From assembly GCA_014055495.1 (NCBI GenBank), contig WIAG01000009.1:32886-96885 (forward strand): a DNA stretch of 64,000 nt. Reading direction: 5' to 3'. The notes below the pieces were generated by a model, which had not been told where the DNA came from, made no database searches, and was given only the letters and a program-made list of their open reading frames with translations. Position 1 is the first letter of the stretch. Each line of letters opens with the position of its first letter. Origin of the DNA: Nitrospira sp. CR1.2 (GTDB lineage: Bacteria; Nitrospirota; Nitrospiria; Nitrospirales; Nitrospiraceae). A program made the translations under genes and the position numbers. This document shows, in pieces, positions 20,292 to 30,372 of the stretch.

Positions 20292-22064
20292 TCAAAATCC
20301 CCGGCCGCCTCCACCGCCGAAGCCTCCACCGGATGATCCGCCTCCGCTGAATCCTGATCCGCCTGAGCTACGCGGTGCGGACGTCATCGTCGAACCGGTG
20401 CGCGACGCCATATCACCCATGCGGCGTGTGAAACCCCGTGTATTGAATTGGGCGAGGTCGCTCCCTTGATACCAGGCCGGAGCGGTCGTCACGATGGATT
20501 CGAACGCACGAGCCCAGTTTGTCTCCACCCCCAAGGCCATCGCATAGGGCAGGAACGTCTCAAACAGTTCCGGCGTCTTGACGACGCGCTCAAACCGGTC
20601 AGCTTCGACCCTCGTCAGAAACTCCTCAAAGCCGAGCACGCCTTCCAATGCGCGTGTTCCTTTCACCGTTCTTGCCGGCATGATACGGCCGAAGCCCGCC
20701 ACGATCACTCCCGAGAGGATACCGGCGGTGAAGAACGCCGGCGGGGCAAGCTCCCAGTTGTCGGCCACGGCGGCAAGCCCGAAGGTGAGCCCCAACGCCA
20801 GCGCGCCTCCGGCGAGGTAATAGTTCTGTTTCACGCGGTCGGGTCGTTGCCCATAGTAGGCGCGGGCTTGGAGCGAGTCGAAGATCGCGTCACGAATTCC
20901 AGGCAGGGAACGGTAGAATGTGTTTTCCAAACTGCCGAGCGAGACCGCATCGCCGTCTACATCCTTATACAGGGCTTGGAGCAGGAGACGCTCATGTGCC
21001 GGGAGTCCGGCCCAGTTCTCCTTGGGTGTGATGCGGTGGAAGGCGTAGTCGGTACTCGTCCAAAGGCCGAAGAGCTGTTCGGTCTTCTGTTCCTTGATGC
21101 GCAGGTAGCCGCGCACGGCGAGATGGACCACCGTGGCGGTGATATCCCGCACGTCGGGACTCTCATCCGCGAGGGTGCCGACTTCCGCCGGGGTCAGTTT
21201 GTCGGGTGGTTCGTAGGCGACGACGATCGGCCGTAGGCGCGGGTCTCGTCCTCTGGTCCACCAGAGTCGAAGCATCACGGCCAACACACACGGCGGGACG
21301 GCCAACGGCCAATTCGCTCCAAGGAATTGTTGGGCCCGGTCCACCGACGTGGGCCCAGCGACGAGGCCTTTGTCCCATCCGACCACCGCGGTGAGGCCCT
21401 CACGGAACCCAAGTTGTCGGGTCATCGTCATGGTGATACGTGATCCGTCGATGGAGACCGTCGCCGCCTCTTCTCTCGCTCCGTAGGCGCCGGTGAATGC
21501 GAGGGCCCGCACGCCGGCGGCATTCGGCGGAAGCAGGATGCGAGCGGACGCCTGCTCGATCGGGACGTCCCATTCATCGCCCGTGACATTCCAGTAAAGT
21601 TCGTCGTGGTCGTCGAAGAACTTCAGACCGTTCCGCACCCGGTATGTCAACACGAAGGTGCGGGTGGCATCCGTCGCGCCAGGGATCCAGATCTTGAAGT
21701 TGCGGTAGTGTCGCTCCCGGCTGCTCTCATATTGAAGCGCGTTTCCTTGCTCGTCGGTGACCGAGACCATGTCGAGCCGCAGTTGGTAATTGAAGCCTTG
21801 CGGGGTACGGTAGTCGACAGGAATGAGACGTTCGATACCGTTCCAGGAGCCTTCGAAGCGAGGGCTGACGGTCTCGGTGACGAGGAGATCGCCGCTCGGA
21901 AGGACTTGGAGGTCGACGTCGAAGCGGCTGAGCACGAACGAGCGCGCCTCAGCTGGCAGCAGGCTCAGGCATTGAAGAAGGCACAGCAGAGCCAGGCAGG
22001 CCAGGGCGGGAGGGCAGTGTGGATGTCGTCTGGCTCTCACGGTCGGACCGGCGGCACGGCCCAC
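20292..22064 (-). CDS. DUF2207 domain membrane protein
   Basis: RSFVLSRFDVDLQVLPSGDLLVTETVSPRFEG N-terminus; GGGFGGGGGRGF C-terminus. Confidence 0.85.
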   Translation of the reverse strand: MGRAAGPTVRARRHPHCPPALACLALLCLLQCLSLLPAEARSFVLSRFDVDLQVLPSGDLLVTETVSPRFEGSWNGIERLIPVDYRTPQGFNYQLRLDMVSVTDEQGNALQYESSRERHYRNFKIWIPGATDATRTFVLTYRVRNGLKFFDDHDELYWNVTGDEWDVPIEQASARILLPPNAAGVRALAFTGAYGAREEAATVSIDGSRITMTMTRQLGFREGLTAVVGWDKGLVAGPTSVDRAQQFLGANWPLAVPPCVLAVMLRLWWTRGRDPRLRPIVVAYEPPDKLTPAEVGTLADESPDVRDITATVVHLAVRGYLRIKEQKTEQLFGLWTSTDYAFHRITPKENWAGLPAHERLLLQALYKDVDGDAVSLGSLENTFYRSLPGIRDAIFDSLQARAYYGQRPDRVKQNYYLAGGALALGLTFGLAAVADNWELAPPAFFTAGILSGVIVAGFGRIMPARTVKGTRALEGVLGFEEFLTRVEADRFERVVKTPELFETFLPYAMALGVETNWARAFESIVTTAPAWYQGSDLAQFNTRGFTRRMGDMASRTGSTMTSAPRSSGGSGFSGGGSSGGGFGGGGGRGF

Positions 22065-22065
22065 G

Positions 22066-22614
22066 CTAGAATTGTACCCGCGGCGGTTCGCGTTGGACGG
22101 TGTCGGTCAATTCGAAGAACTGCCGTCCTACGAAACCGAACCATTGCGCGATGAAGTTGGTTGGGATTTCGAGGCGCTTGGCGTTGTAATCGCGCACCAC
22201 GGCATTGTAGTAGCGGCGGGCGTTTTGGACCGCATCTTCAATCTGGTTCAGGCTGCCCTGCAATTGGGTGAAGGCTTCGACAGCTCGTAACTGCGGATAG
22301 GCTTCGGCCAGGGCAAAGAGTGAGCGCAATGATTGCGTGAGTTGGTTTTCAGCCGTGGCTTTGGCTTCCGGTCCCTGCGCCGCCATGGCTTTGGCCCGGG
22401 CGTTGATCACCGCTTCAAGGGCGCCCTTTTCATGCGCGGCGTAGGCTTTGACGGTCTCGACGAGGTTCGGGATCAGGTCGTACCGACGCTTGAGCTGGAC
22501 ATCGATATCGGCCCAGGCGCTTTCGCAAGCGGCGCGGAGCCGTACTAGACCGTTGTACATCCCGATGACGATCAGCACGAGCAGCACGAACACGGCGAGG
22601 ACGATCCAGCCCAT
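22066..22614 (-). CDS. LemA family protein
   Basis: YNGLVRLRAACESAWADIDVQLKRRYDLIPNLVETVKAYAAHEKG; start MGWIVLAVF. Confidence 0.92.
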   Translation of the reverse strand: MGWIVLAVFVLLVLIVIGMYNGLVRLRAACESAWADIDVQLKRRYDLIPNLVETVKAYAAHEKGALEAVINARAKAMAAQGPEAKATAENQLTQSLRSLFALAEAYPQLRAVEAFTQLQGSLNQIEDAVQNARRYYNAVVRDYNAKRLEIPTNFIAQWFGFVGRQFFELTDTVQREPPRVQF

Positions 22615-22851
22615 CGGTGTCTCCTTGCGGATTCGGGTGAAGGTACGTACAGAGCCTGGTCGATGATAGCCTGCCCCTGGACATCTGTAAAGCTGTCGAG
22701 GAGTCCCTGCCTTACGAGAGCACACCAACCATGAGGGGGTCTTGGCTTCAGAAATGATGCGGCGGCAGCATGCAGGGGCGTGACTTTCTGCGATTCCCCG
22801 GGTATTCTCTCCGCGACGTGATCAGGGAATCGCCGTCGAACCTGGAGTTGG

Positions 22852-23205
22852 ATGGGTGGTCAATTCATGGAGGCGTGTATGCGGCGTTGTAAGGAACGAG
22901 TCTGGCCGGAGATGGTCGTGCTGCTGCTCTGTCTGGTCGGCACGTCGTTTTTGGCTCCGGTGATTGTACCGGCGGAGGAGACGATCGTTGAACTCAACAG
23001 CCCGGAGGTCGTTCGTCAGGTGCTTGAATTGCAGGTGGGGAAGCGTGTGAAGGTCAAACTGCTGTCCGGGCAGGATCTGGACGGGAAGGTGACGAAGGTC
23101 GGAACACAAGCGGTCACGCTCAGTGAATTATCCGGCATGGAATTCTTCGATGCGACCGTCCGATTGGATCAGGTGGCCGCGGTGATCGTGCGGCACACTA
23201 AGTAA
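22852..23205 (+). CDS. Exported hypothetical protein with Sm-like beta-strand pattern
   Basis: Signal-like N-terminus; KRVKVKLLSGQDLDGKVTKVGTQAVTLSEL. Confidence 0.55.
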   Translation: MGGQFMEACMRRCKERVWPEMVVLLLCLVGTSFLAPVIVPAEETIVELNSPEVVRQVLELQVGKRVKVKLLSGQDLDGKVTKVGTQAVTLSELSGMEFFDATVRLDQVAAVIVRHTK

Positions 23206-23255
23206 TCATTCTTCCAATGTCGCACTGGTCTGTCCAGTCTGTTCTACCAAACCGG

Positions 23256-23775
23256 GAAGCGATGATGCCCCGCCAAACCCTACGCAGGACCGTTGACCTG
23301 TCCGGCTTTCCGGATCTCGTGGTCATCTACCTCGGCATGAGGGTCAACCACTGGACGGGACTGAAGACGGTATTCGGCTTCGGTCCCAAGATCGCCCGGT
23401 CGGTGGAGGCTCAACCGGACGGGCTGTTGCATCTATGAGCAGCTGCTCTGGTCGATGCTGCCGCCACATGTCGGGATGCGGCAATATTGGCGAGACTTCG
23501 ATGCGCTCGAGCGCTGGGCGCATTCCGATCCCCATCGTCAATGGTGGCAGCAGTTTCTTCGCGATACCGGGGGGACGGGGTTCTGGCACGAGACGTATTT
23601 CATGCGCGGCGGGATGGAGGCGGTGTACGACGACATTCTGCAGGAGATCGGGTTTCTGCGATTCGCGCCGGCACGGGAAGCCAAGGGCCCGCTGTTTTCT
23701 GCCCGAAGTCGAGCGGGGCGCACCGGTGAACCGGCGTTGCCGCCGGCGGTGACGGAAGAAGAATTGGATCGGTAA
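23256..23775 (+). pseudogene. DUF4188 / monooxygenase-like gene split by a frameshift
   Basis: Two ORFs in different frames (…VEAQPDGLLHL* and YEQLLWSMLPPHVGMRQYWRDFDALERWAHS…) read as one protein if one base near 23433 is removed. Confidence 0.65.
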
Positions 23776-23830
23776 TTCCTCGGTCGATACAGGCAGGACG
23801 CTCGTTATCCGGCTCGCGCCATCTGCGCCA

Positions 23831-25216
23831 TCAGGCGGGCTTTTCGGATAGGCTGATCTTTACGGAGATTTCGAGCGCGAATCGGCCTCGACCGCGCGGC
23901 ACGAGCCGCACGTCGGGACACTTTTGTTCCAACCGCTTCCGTAACAGAATCAATCTGGTTTCAAAGTTGTCTTTCCATTCGGGTAGGCCCAACCAACTAT
24001 CCATCCTCAGCTCGCGATTCGTAAACTCCACGCGCTGTTCTTCCTGATGTTGTTTAAGAACCCGCCACAGGATGCGTCCCGGGACGTTCTTGATCAGGTA
24101 TTCGCCGTCGACGAAGATGCAATCATCTGCGTGATAGAAGCAGAACGAGCGTTGCGAGATCGCTGAGCGAACAGGGAGTGGTGCCGCGACGGGGGTGTCC
24201 ACCGTAACGGTATCGTCCCCCTCATGCGCCGACTGCTCGATTCCGGCGGCCAGATGACCGGCCACGATAGCCATGAGTGCTTCTTCGCGAATCAGCAATG
24301 TGAGTGGTTCTAACGTCTCCGCGACCAGCACACCGAGGCAGCGGTTCCGGATGAGCAGCGGGACCGCAATTTGTGTTGACGCGTTCGACAGACCGGGCAG
24401 GGGAATCTCGCGGCAGACGGCATCGGGCCCCGACACCGCTTCGGCGCGATCATGTACCGCACGGGCATAACGGAGCGTGTGGTCCAGGCCGGAAAGCCGC
24501 AGCGGCAGTTTCGCGGTCGCGACCGTCCCGATGAGGCCCTCGCCGAAGCCCACCTCGGAGCCGATCCCATTCTCCGGGTACCCGCGGCTTGCAATCGTCT
24601 GCAAGGTGCCACGTCGTTCATCCACCAGCAGGAGCATGGTCTGGTGAAGGCCGAAGAACTCGTCCAGACAGTGGAGCGCGTTCTCTAACAGCTCGCCGAG
24701 ACATGCCGACCGGTTCAGTCGTTCGCCGATGACCCGTAACGCATGTAGGTCCGGCTGGATGAACAGAGACGGAGGTCGTTCGTCCTGCGGCGGGGTGGGG
24801 AGTGAGGTGAAGCCCTCCACTCGCTCGATTCGGCGCACCGCATAGATATCGGCGGCCCGTAGACGAAACACGTCGGACATGCCGGCATGGGAGGCAATGG
24901 CCTGCAGTTGCAGTGACATGGCGTGGAACAAGGGACCCGAGGATTCCGACCGCTCATACTTGAGATATAGCCGATAGGCCTGCATGGCACGAGGGTCCAG
25001 GACCATCACGCAGGCGAACGGATGCTCGGCAATGTTGCTGCGTGTCTTGTTGAAGAACTGAAACGAGATCGCCACATGGTCGGGATCGACGTAATGGACC
25101 TGACTCACATAGCTGATGTTGGGGGGGCCGTCTTTCGCGCAGGTCGCGATGGTGGCCGGGATGATACCCTCGAAACAGGGCCAGAGGTCTTTGAGCGTCA
25201 GCGTGGCGCGGTCCAT
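23831..25216 (-). CDS. PPOX-fold/GAF protein with C-terminal winged-helix-like domain
   Basis: N-term GIIPATIATCAKDGPPNISYVSQVHYVDPDHVAISFQFFNKT; central GAF; C-term GRILWRVLKQH...VRLVPRGRGRFALEI. Confidence 0.7.
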   Translation of the reverse strand: MDRATLTLKDLWPCFEGIIPATIATCAKDGPPNISYVSQVHYVDPDHVAISFQFFNKTRSNIAEHPFACVMVLDPRAMQAYRLYLKYERSESSGPLFHAMSLQLQAIASHAGMSDVFRLRAADIYAVRRIERVEGFTSLPTPPQDERPPSLFIQPDLHALRVIGERLNRSACLGELLENALHCLDEFFGLHQTMLLLVDERRGTLQTIASRGYPENGIGSEVGFGEGLIGTVATAKLPLRLSGLDHTLRYARAVHDRAEAVSGPDAVCREIPLPGLSNASTQIAVPLLIRNRCLGVLVAETLEPLTLLIREEALMAIVAGHLAAGIEQSAHEGDDTVTVDTPVAAPLPVRSAISQRSFCFYHADDCIFVDGEYLIKNVPGRILWRVLKQHQEEQRVEFTNRELRMDSWLGLPEWKDNFETRLILLRKRLEQKCPDVRLVPRGRGRFALEISVKISLSEKPA

Positions 25217-25219
25217 GTC

Positions 25220-25675
25220 TCAAACCCTTTCGCCGGCACCGGGGCCGGGTGTTTGGGCAAAGACGCCGGTGACCTGCATCTCGACTGCGACGGCGGGCTG
25301 CATGATGATGGCATCGGCCTGCTCGGCTGGAACGCCGACCGCGATGAGTTCCCCGAGAAACGCCCGACGCCACTGTCCTTGCCGGTCATAGTCCTCCGGG
25401 GTTGCCGGACGAATATGCGTGACGGTGCCCTTCAGCTGGCAGGTGACGTGGTCGGTAGGCCGTGAGCAGGTGATCGCGATGAGCCCGTTGTCGCGGAGGT
25501 TGGCCAGGGTCTGTGCCGAAGCGGATTCCGTGAGCAACAGGGTTACCGCCTGACGATCGTTCTCCACCCAGATACCCCAGCCCCTGGTGCATTCCGGCAT
25601 GAGATCCGCATCACGCGTCCCGACATTCACGGAGACACCGGTGTGGAGCAATTCGACGATGGCAGGGGGGATCAT
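25220..25675 (-). CDS. Pyridoxamine-5'-phosphate-oxidase-like flavin-binding protein
   Basis: LLHTGVSVNVGTRDADLMPECTRGWGIWVENDRQAVTLLL, small PPOX pattern. Confidence 0.65.
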   Translation of the reverse strand: MIPPAIVELLHTGVSVNVGTRDADLMPECTRGWGIWVENDRQAVTLLLTESASAQTLANLRDNGLIAITCSRPTDHVTCQLKGTVTHIRPATPEDYDRQGQWRRAFLGELIAVGVPAEQADAIIMQPAVAVEMQVTGVFAQTPGPGAGERV

Positions 25676-25816
25676 CGCGGGTCTAGGGGTGTCGTGTTAG
25701 GAAAAATTTAGGGACACCATAGCATATTCTTAGGGAGGAAGTCGGCGCCTCCCGTGGTACCTTTCCTCGCAACAGGGACAGTGCCGTGAGCGGTGCACGA
25801 CCAAGGAGCAAGGAGG

Positions 25817-26656
25817 ATGATCATGAAGGGTGGAATAGTCGTTTCGCTGTATGTAATGGCGCTGGCCGCTACGAGTCTCGCCGGACAGGCCCAGGCGCAG
25901 GCCGCGCAGCAGAGGCAGTTCACCATGACTGCGACCGACTTTAGCTTCGTTGGGCCGGAGCAGGTGCCGTCCGGGATGACCGCCGTCGAAGTGCTGAATC
26001 AGGGCGCTGAAGTCCACCATGCGCAACTGGTCCGATTGGCACCTGGCAAGACCCCGGCCGACTTTGCCGCAGCGATGAAGGTGGATCCTGGGCATCCACC
26101 CAACTGGGTGTCCTTCGTCGGGGGACCGAACGCCGTGGTCCCCGGTGATCGCGCAACTGCGGTGATGGACCTTCAACCGGGGCAGCACTTGGTGCTCTGC
26201 CTGATTCCCAACAAGACCGGAGTCGCACACGTGGCGTTGGGCATGGTCAAACCCTTCATGGTGACGGAGGCGGTCGGGACACGCATGACCGAAGCGAAGC
26301 CCGACGTGGTGATCACCGCCCGGGATTTTCAGTTCGTGTTGTCCAAGCCCATCACCGCAGGGTCGCACACCATTCAACTGGTAAACGAAGGCACGCAAGC
26401 CCACGAGGTTGTGTTGGTGAAACTGCCACCGGACGCGAAAGCCAAGGACTTCATCGCGGCGTTCGAACCGGGGGCTGGTGCACCTCCGCGGGGACGGCCG
26501 CAGGGGGGCATTGTCGGAATTGAACGAGGCGCCCAAGGCCTCTTCACGGCTCAGTTCGATCCAGGCCGGTATGCCTTGATCTGTTTCTTCCCTGATTCGA
26601 AGACCGGCGCGCCACATTTTGCGCAAGGCATGACGTGGGAGTTCGATGTCCGGTGA
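25817..26656 (+). CDS. Exported tandem cupredoxin-like protein
   Basis: Signal peptide; two similar units FTMTATDFSFVGPEQVPSGMTAVEVLNQGAEVHHAQLVRL / VVITARDFQFVLSKPITAGSHTIQLVNEGTQAHEVVLVKL. Confidence 0.7.
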   Translation: MIMKGGIVVSLYVMALAATSLAGQAQAQAAQQRQFTMTATDFSFVGPEQVPSGMTAVEVLNQGAEVHHAQLVRLAPGKTPADFAAAMKVDPGHPPNWVSFVGGPNAVVPGDRATAVMDLQPGQHLVLCLIPNKTGVAHVALGMVKPFMVTEAVGTRMTEAKPDVVITARDFQFVLSKPITAGSHTIQLVNEGTQAHEVVLVKLPPDAKAKDFIAAFEPGAGAPPRGRPQGGIVGIERGAQGLFTAQFDPGRYALICFFPDSKTGAPHFAQGMTWEFDVR

Positions 26657-26710
26657 CGGTCCCCCGGGTGAACGGGTGGTCCACGCCGAGACAGTTGCAT
26701 AGGAGCCCTG

Positions 26711-28801
26711 ATGCCGCCGTATACTATGCCTATGCATGAGACGATGTCAGGCAGTCTTGAGCCGGCGGTCACCGATCACGGAGCCGCCTTGCTGCAGGTG
26801 GCGGAAGAGATCGCCGCGCACCACGATTTGCCGTCGCTGTTCCAGGGCCTGGCGCAATGTCTACCGGTGGTGGCACCGTTCGATTTCGTCGGGCTGGTGC
26901 TGCACGATGCCGCGAAGCACGTGATGAAGGTTCATGTGCTGGAAACGGCAGAAGCGCGAAGGGTGACGCGGCGCCTTGACGGCCTCGAGATCCCGATGAA
27001 GGACTCGGCCAGCGCATGGGTGTATGAACAGCAACAGCCGATCCTGATTCCATCGCTCGCGGAAGAGACGCGATTTCACGTCGGGATGGATGCCTTGCGC
27101 GGAATCGGCGTTCAATCCGTCTGCTTCTTTCCGCTGACGACCGCCATGCGCCGGTTGGGCGCCATCGGGTTCGGCAGCGTGAAGCCCTTCGCCTTCGACG
27201 AAGGCAGCGTGACGTTCCTGCATCAGGTAGCCAAGCTGGTGGCGGTGGCGGTGGACAATGTGCTGCATCACCAGGATCTGGCCCGCGATCGAGACCGGCT
27301 GCGTCTGTTGCTTGAGGTAAACAATGCGGTGGTCTCGCACTTGGATCTGGAGCAATTGTTCCCCGCCGTCAGTGCGTGCTTACGCCGGGTCATTCAGCAT
27401 GACGGATCGAGCCTCCTGTTGTGCGATGAAGCAACCGGCCGATGGCGTATCCATGTGTTGGATTTCGACCGCAATGAGAGTTTCATTGAAGAGGGGCGCA
27501 TCGAGGAAAGCACACAGTCGCCGTCCTGCCTCGCGATTACGACGGGTAACGCGGCCCTGTTCGGAGAGCAAGAACTGTTGGCCATGGCAGGTACGTCGCC
27601 CTGTGCGCAGGATCTGCTCGATCGCGGCGTCAAGTCGTTCTGCTCCATACCGCTCCTTTCACGTCACCACGCTTTGGGCGCGTTGAATGTCGGTCGGCGG
27701 AGGGACGCCGGGTTCGATCCGGACGATGTGCAACTACTCGGGCAGGTCGCGCAACAAATCGCGATCGCCGTGGAGAACGCTTTGGCATTCCGTGAGATCG
27801 CGGCACTGAAGGACACGCTGGCCAAGGAAAAGGTCTATCTCGAAGAGGAGATTCAAACGGCCTACAACTTCGAGGAAATCGTCGGGGAGAGCCGCGCACT
27901 CAAACACGTACTCAAGCAGGTGCAGACGGTCGCGGCGACCGATTCCACCGTGTTGATTCTGGGGGAGACGGGGAGTGGAAAGGAATTGATTGCGCGCGCC
28001 CTCCACAATCTGAGCGATCGCCGTGAACGGACCTTCGTGAAACTCAATTGCGCCGCGATTCCCACCGGTCTGTTGGAAAGCGAACTCTTCGGGCACGAAA
28101 AGGGCGCCTTTACCGGAGCCATCGCCACGAAGATCGGACGATTCGAGTTGGCCGATCGCGGCACCATTTTCCTCGATGAAGTGGGCGAGATCCCGCTGGA
28201 ATTGCAGGTCAAACTCTTGCGCGTGCTCCAGGAACAGGAATTCGAGCGGCTGGGGAGTACGAGGACGATGCGCGTCAATGTCCGGGTGGTCGCCGCGACG
28301 AATCGCGACCTGAGTCACATGGTGGATGCGCAACAATTCCGCAGCGACCTCTACTACCGATTGAAGGTGTTCCCCGTGACCGTGCCGCCGCTTCGCGAAC
28401 GAGTCGAGGATATTCCGGTGCTGGTCCGGCACTTCGTCCAGAAGTTCGCCGCGCGCATGAAAAAGCGTATTGAATCCGTCCCGACAGACGCCATGCGGGC
28501 GCTGCAGGCCTATGGGTGGCCCGGCAACGTGCGGGAACTGGAAAACTTCGTCGAGCGGGCGGTCATCCTGTCATCCGGGTCGGAGCTCTTCGTGCCGGCG
28601 GCGGAGTTGAAACGCCCGGCGTTACCGCCCAGCGGATCGGCCGCGACGCTGGAGGAGGCGGAACGCGACCATATCCTCAAAGCTCTTCGTGAGACGAACT
28701 GGGTCATCGGGGGATCGTCCGGCGCTGCCGCTCGTTTAGGGATGAAACGCACCACGCTCCAGTCCAAGATGCAGAAACTCGGCATTGCCCGGCCCGTGTA
28801 A
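26711..28801 (+). CDS. Sigma-54-dependent transcriptional activator with GAF domains
   Basis: [17 protein letters not shown] Walker [47 protein letters not shown]-terminal Fis HTH; two GAF regions upstream. Confidence 0.95.
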   Translation: MPPYTMPMHETMSGSLEPAVTDHGAALLQVAEEIAAHHDLPSLFQGLAQCLPVVAPFDFVGLVLHDAAKHVMKVHVLETAEARRVTRRLDGLEIPMKDSASAWVYEQQQPILIPSLAEETRFHVGMDALRGIGVQSVCFFPLTTAMRRLGAIGFGSVKPFAFDEGSVTFLHQVAKLVAVAVDNVLHHQDLARDRDRLRLLLEVNNAVVSHLDLEQLFPAVSACLRRVIQHDGSSLLLCDEATGRWRIHVLDFDRNESFIEEGRIEESTQSPSCLAITTGNAALFGEQELLAMAGTSPCAQDLLDRGVKSFCSIPLLSRHHALGALNVGRRRDAGFDPDDVQLLGQVAQQIAIAVENALAFREIAALKDTLAKEKVYLEEEIQTAYNFEEIVGESRALKHVLKQVQTVAATDSTVLILGETGSGKELIARALHNLSDRRERTFVKLNCAAIPTGLLESELFGHEKGAFTGAIATKIGRFELADRGTIFLDEVGEIPLELQVKLLRVLQEQEFERLGSTRTMRVNVRVVAATNRDLSHMVDAQQFRSDLYYRLKVFPVTVPPLRERVEDIPVLVRHFVQKFAARMKKRIESVPTDAMRALQAYGWPGNVRELENFVERAVILSSGSELFVPAAELKRPALPPSGSAATLEEAERDHILKALRETNWVIGGSSGAAARLGMKRTTLQSKMQKLGIARPV

Positions 28802-28877
28802 TTCCCGATCGCCTGGCCACGACAGCTGGGAACTTCCCCAGGATGATTCGACACAGGGTCCACGGTAAAGTCCGAAC

Positions 28878-30131
28878 ATGGGCCCGAAGCGAAGACGTGT
28901 GGTCATTCTCGGCAGCGGATTCGGCGGATTAGCCGCAGCGGAAGCTCTGCGAGGAGCGGACCTCGACATCACGCTCATCGACCGCACCAACCATCATCTC
29001 TTTCAGCCGTTGCTGTACCAAGTGGCAACGGCGGCCCTCTCTCCTGGTGATATTGCCTGGCCCCTGCGAACCATTTTCCGGTCTCAGTCGAACGTACGTG
29101 TGGTGATGGGGGAGGTCAGGGCGATCGATCGCGCGGGGAGGCGGGTCCAGGTTACGGATCACCCGCCTATTCCATACGATGTCTTGATCGTGGCGGTCGG
29201 CTCCCGGCACGCGTATTTCAACCGTCCCGACTGGGAGGGGTACGCGCCCGGGCTCAAGACGCTCGCCGATGCGGTCGCGTTGCGCGCGCGCATGGTATTG
29301 GCCTTCGAACAGGCGGAACGCCGGGCCGCCACGTCCAGCGGTGCGACTCCGTTGACCTTCGTGATTGTGGGCGGGGGACCGACGGGCGTGGAACTCGCCG
29401 GGGCCATGGCGGAGATCGGCCGAAACGCCATGCTGCCGGACTTTCCCTTTCTGCAACGACAAGCGGTCAGAATTCTGCTTGTCGAGGCGGGATCCAGGGT
29501 CCTTTCGGGCTTTCCTCCAGATTTGTCTGCGCACGCACAGTCTGCGCTGGAGTCGATGGGGGTCACGGTGCTCCTGAATCAGCGGGTACGCGAGGTGGGC
29601 CCGAAGGGCGTGACGCTTGACGGGCAATTCATCGAGACCGGCAATGTCATCTGGGCGGCCGGTAATCGTGCCTCCCCGCTGCTGTCTTCGCTCCAAGTGC
29701 CCTTGGACAAGGACGGTCGAGTTTTCGTGCGTCCCGATCTGACGGTTCCGGATGACGACTGGCTGTTCGTGATCGGCGATGCCGCCGCGGTGCAAGACGG
29801 GCAAGGCCATTTCCTGCCGGGGCTGGCGCCGGTTGCCATGCAGGAGGGGCGGTATGTGGCAGCGGTGCTTGCAGCGCCGACGGCAACAGGCAAGCGGGCG
29901 GCCTTTCGTTATGTCGATCGTGGGACCTTGGCCACCATCGGCCGCGCCAAGGCTGTGGCGCAATTCGGGTCGGTGCATGTGTCCGGGTTCTGGGCCTGGA
30001 TGCTCTGGTGCACCGTCCACATATTCTTTTTGATCGGATTCCGCAATCGTTTTCGCGTTGTCTCCGAGTGGATCTGGTATTACTTGACATTCAAACCAGG
30101 CGCGCGCCTGCTCGATCAGTCCCATAACTAG
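28878..30131 (+). CDS. ndh: Type II NADH dehydrogenase (NAD(P)/FAD-dependent oxidoreductase)
   Basis: VVILGSGFGGLAAAEAL, TLIDRTNHHLFQPLLYQVATAALSP, FVIVGGGPTGVELAGA, VIGDAA. Confidence 0.92.
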   Translation: MGPKRRRVVILGSGFGGLAAAEALRGADLDITLIDRTNHHLFQPLLYQVATAALSPGDIAWPLRTIFRSQSNVRVVMGEVRAIDRAGRRVQVTDHPPIPYDVLIVAVGSRHAYFNRPDWEGYAPGLKTLADAVALRARMVLAFEQAERRAATSSGATPLTFVIVGGGPTGVELAGAMAEIGRNAMLPDFPFLQRQAVRILLVEAGSRVLSGFPPDLSAHAQSALESMGVTVLLNQRVREVGPKGVTLDGQFIETGNVIWAAGNRASPLLSSLQVPLDKDGRVFVRPDLTVPDDDWLFVIGDAAAVQDGQGHFLPGLAPVAMQEGRYVAAVLAAPTATGKRAAFRYVDRGTLATIGRAKAVAQFGSVHVSGFWAWMLWCTVHIFFLIGFRNRFRVVSEWIWYYLTFKPGARLLDQSHN

Positions 30132-30174
30132 TGTCCTCCTGTCCTGAACGCATTGGTTTCCGACAGAGCGACGA

Positions 30175-30217
30175 TATTTCGGCAGATGCCGAAGGATAGG
30201 CAGTCATCACTCGGCAC
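30175..30217. promoter_or_regulatory. 43-bp conserved intergenic element, copy 1 (candidate UAS)
   Basis: TATTTCGGCAGATGCCGAAGGATAGGCAGTCATCACTCGGCAC; contains palindrome TTCGGCA-GA-TGCCGAA; 35/43 identical to 32371-32413. Confidence 0.7.
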
Positions 30218-30310
30218 CGACGCTCAGACTTCCTCGTCTTGCCCCTGCCTTTGCTTGCTCATCTCTTCAGCCATCAGCGAATCCTCTGCCTGTGAGGTGG
30301 CCGCATCCGG

Positions 30311-30326
30311 TGGAACGGACCATGCT
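30311..30326 (+). promoter_or_regulatory. Sigma-54-like promoter upstream of the DedA-rhodanese gene
   Basis: TGGAACGGACCATGCT, GG-N10-GC spacing. Confidence 0.5.
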
Positions 30327-30372
30327 TCCCACCGGGTGCGGGGTGATGAAAGAGGAGTGAAGGGAGAGACGG

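Noticed and set aside
20292-20360. Gly-codon-rich stretch suspected as a DNA repeat
   Set aside because: Explained by the GGGFGGGGGRGF C-terminus of the DUF2207 protein
25750-25785. Possible sigma-54 promoter before the cupredoxin-like gene (TGGTACCTTTCCTCGCA)
   Set aside because: Spacing is 11 and no UAS-like element is present
28929-30125. 398-aa minus-strand ORF
   Set aside because: Antisense to the well-supported NADH dehydrogenase
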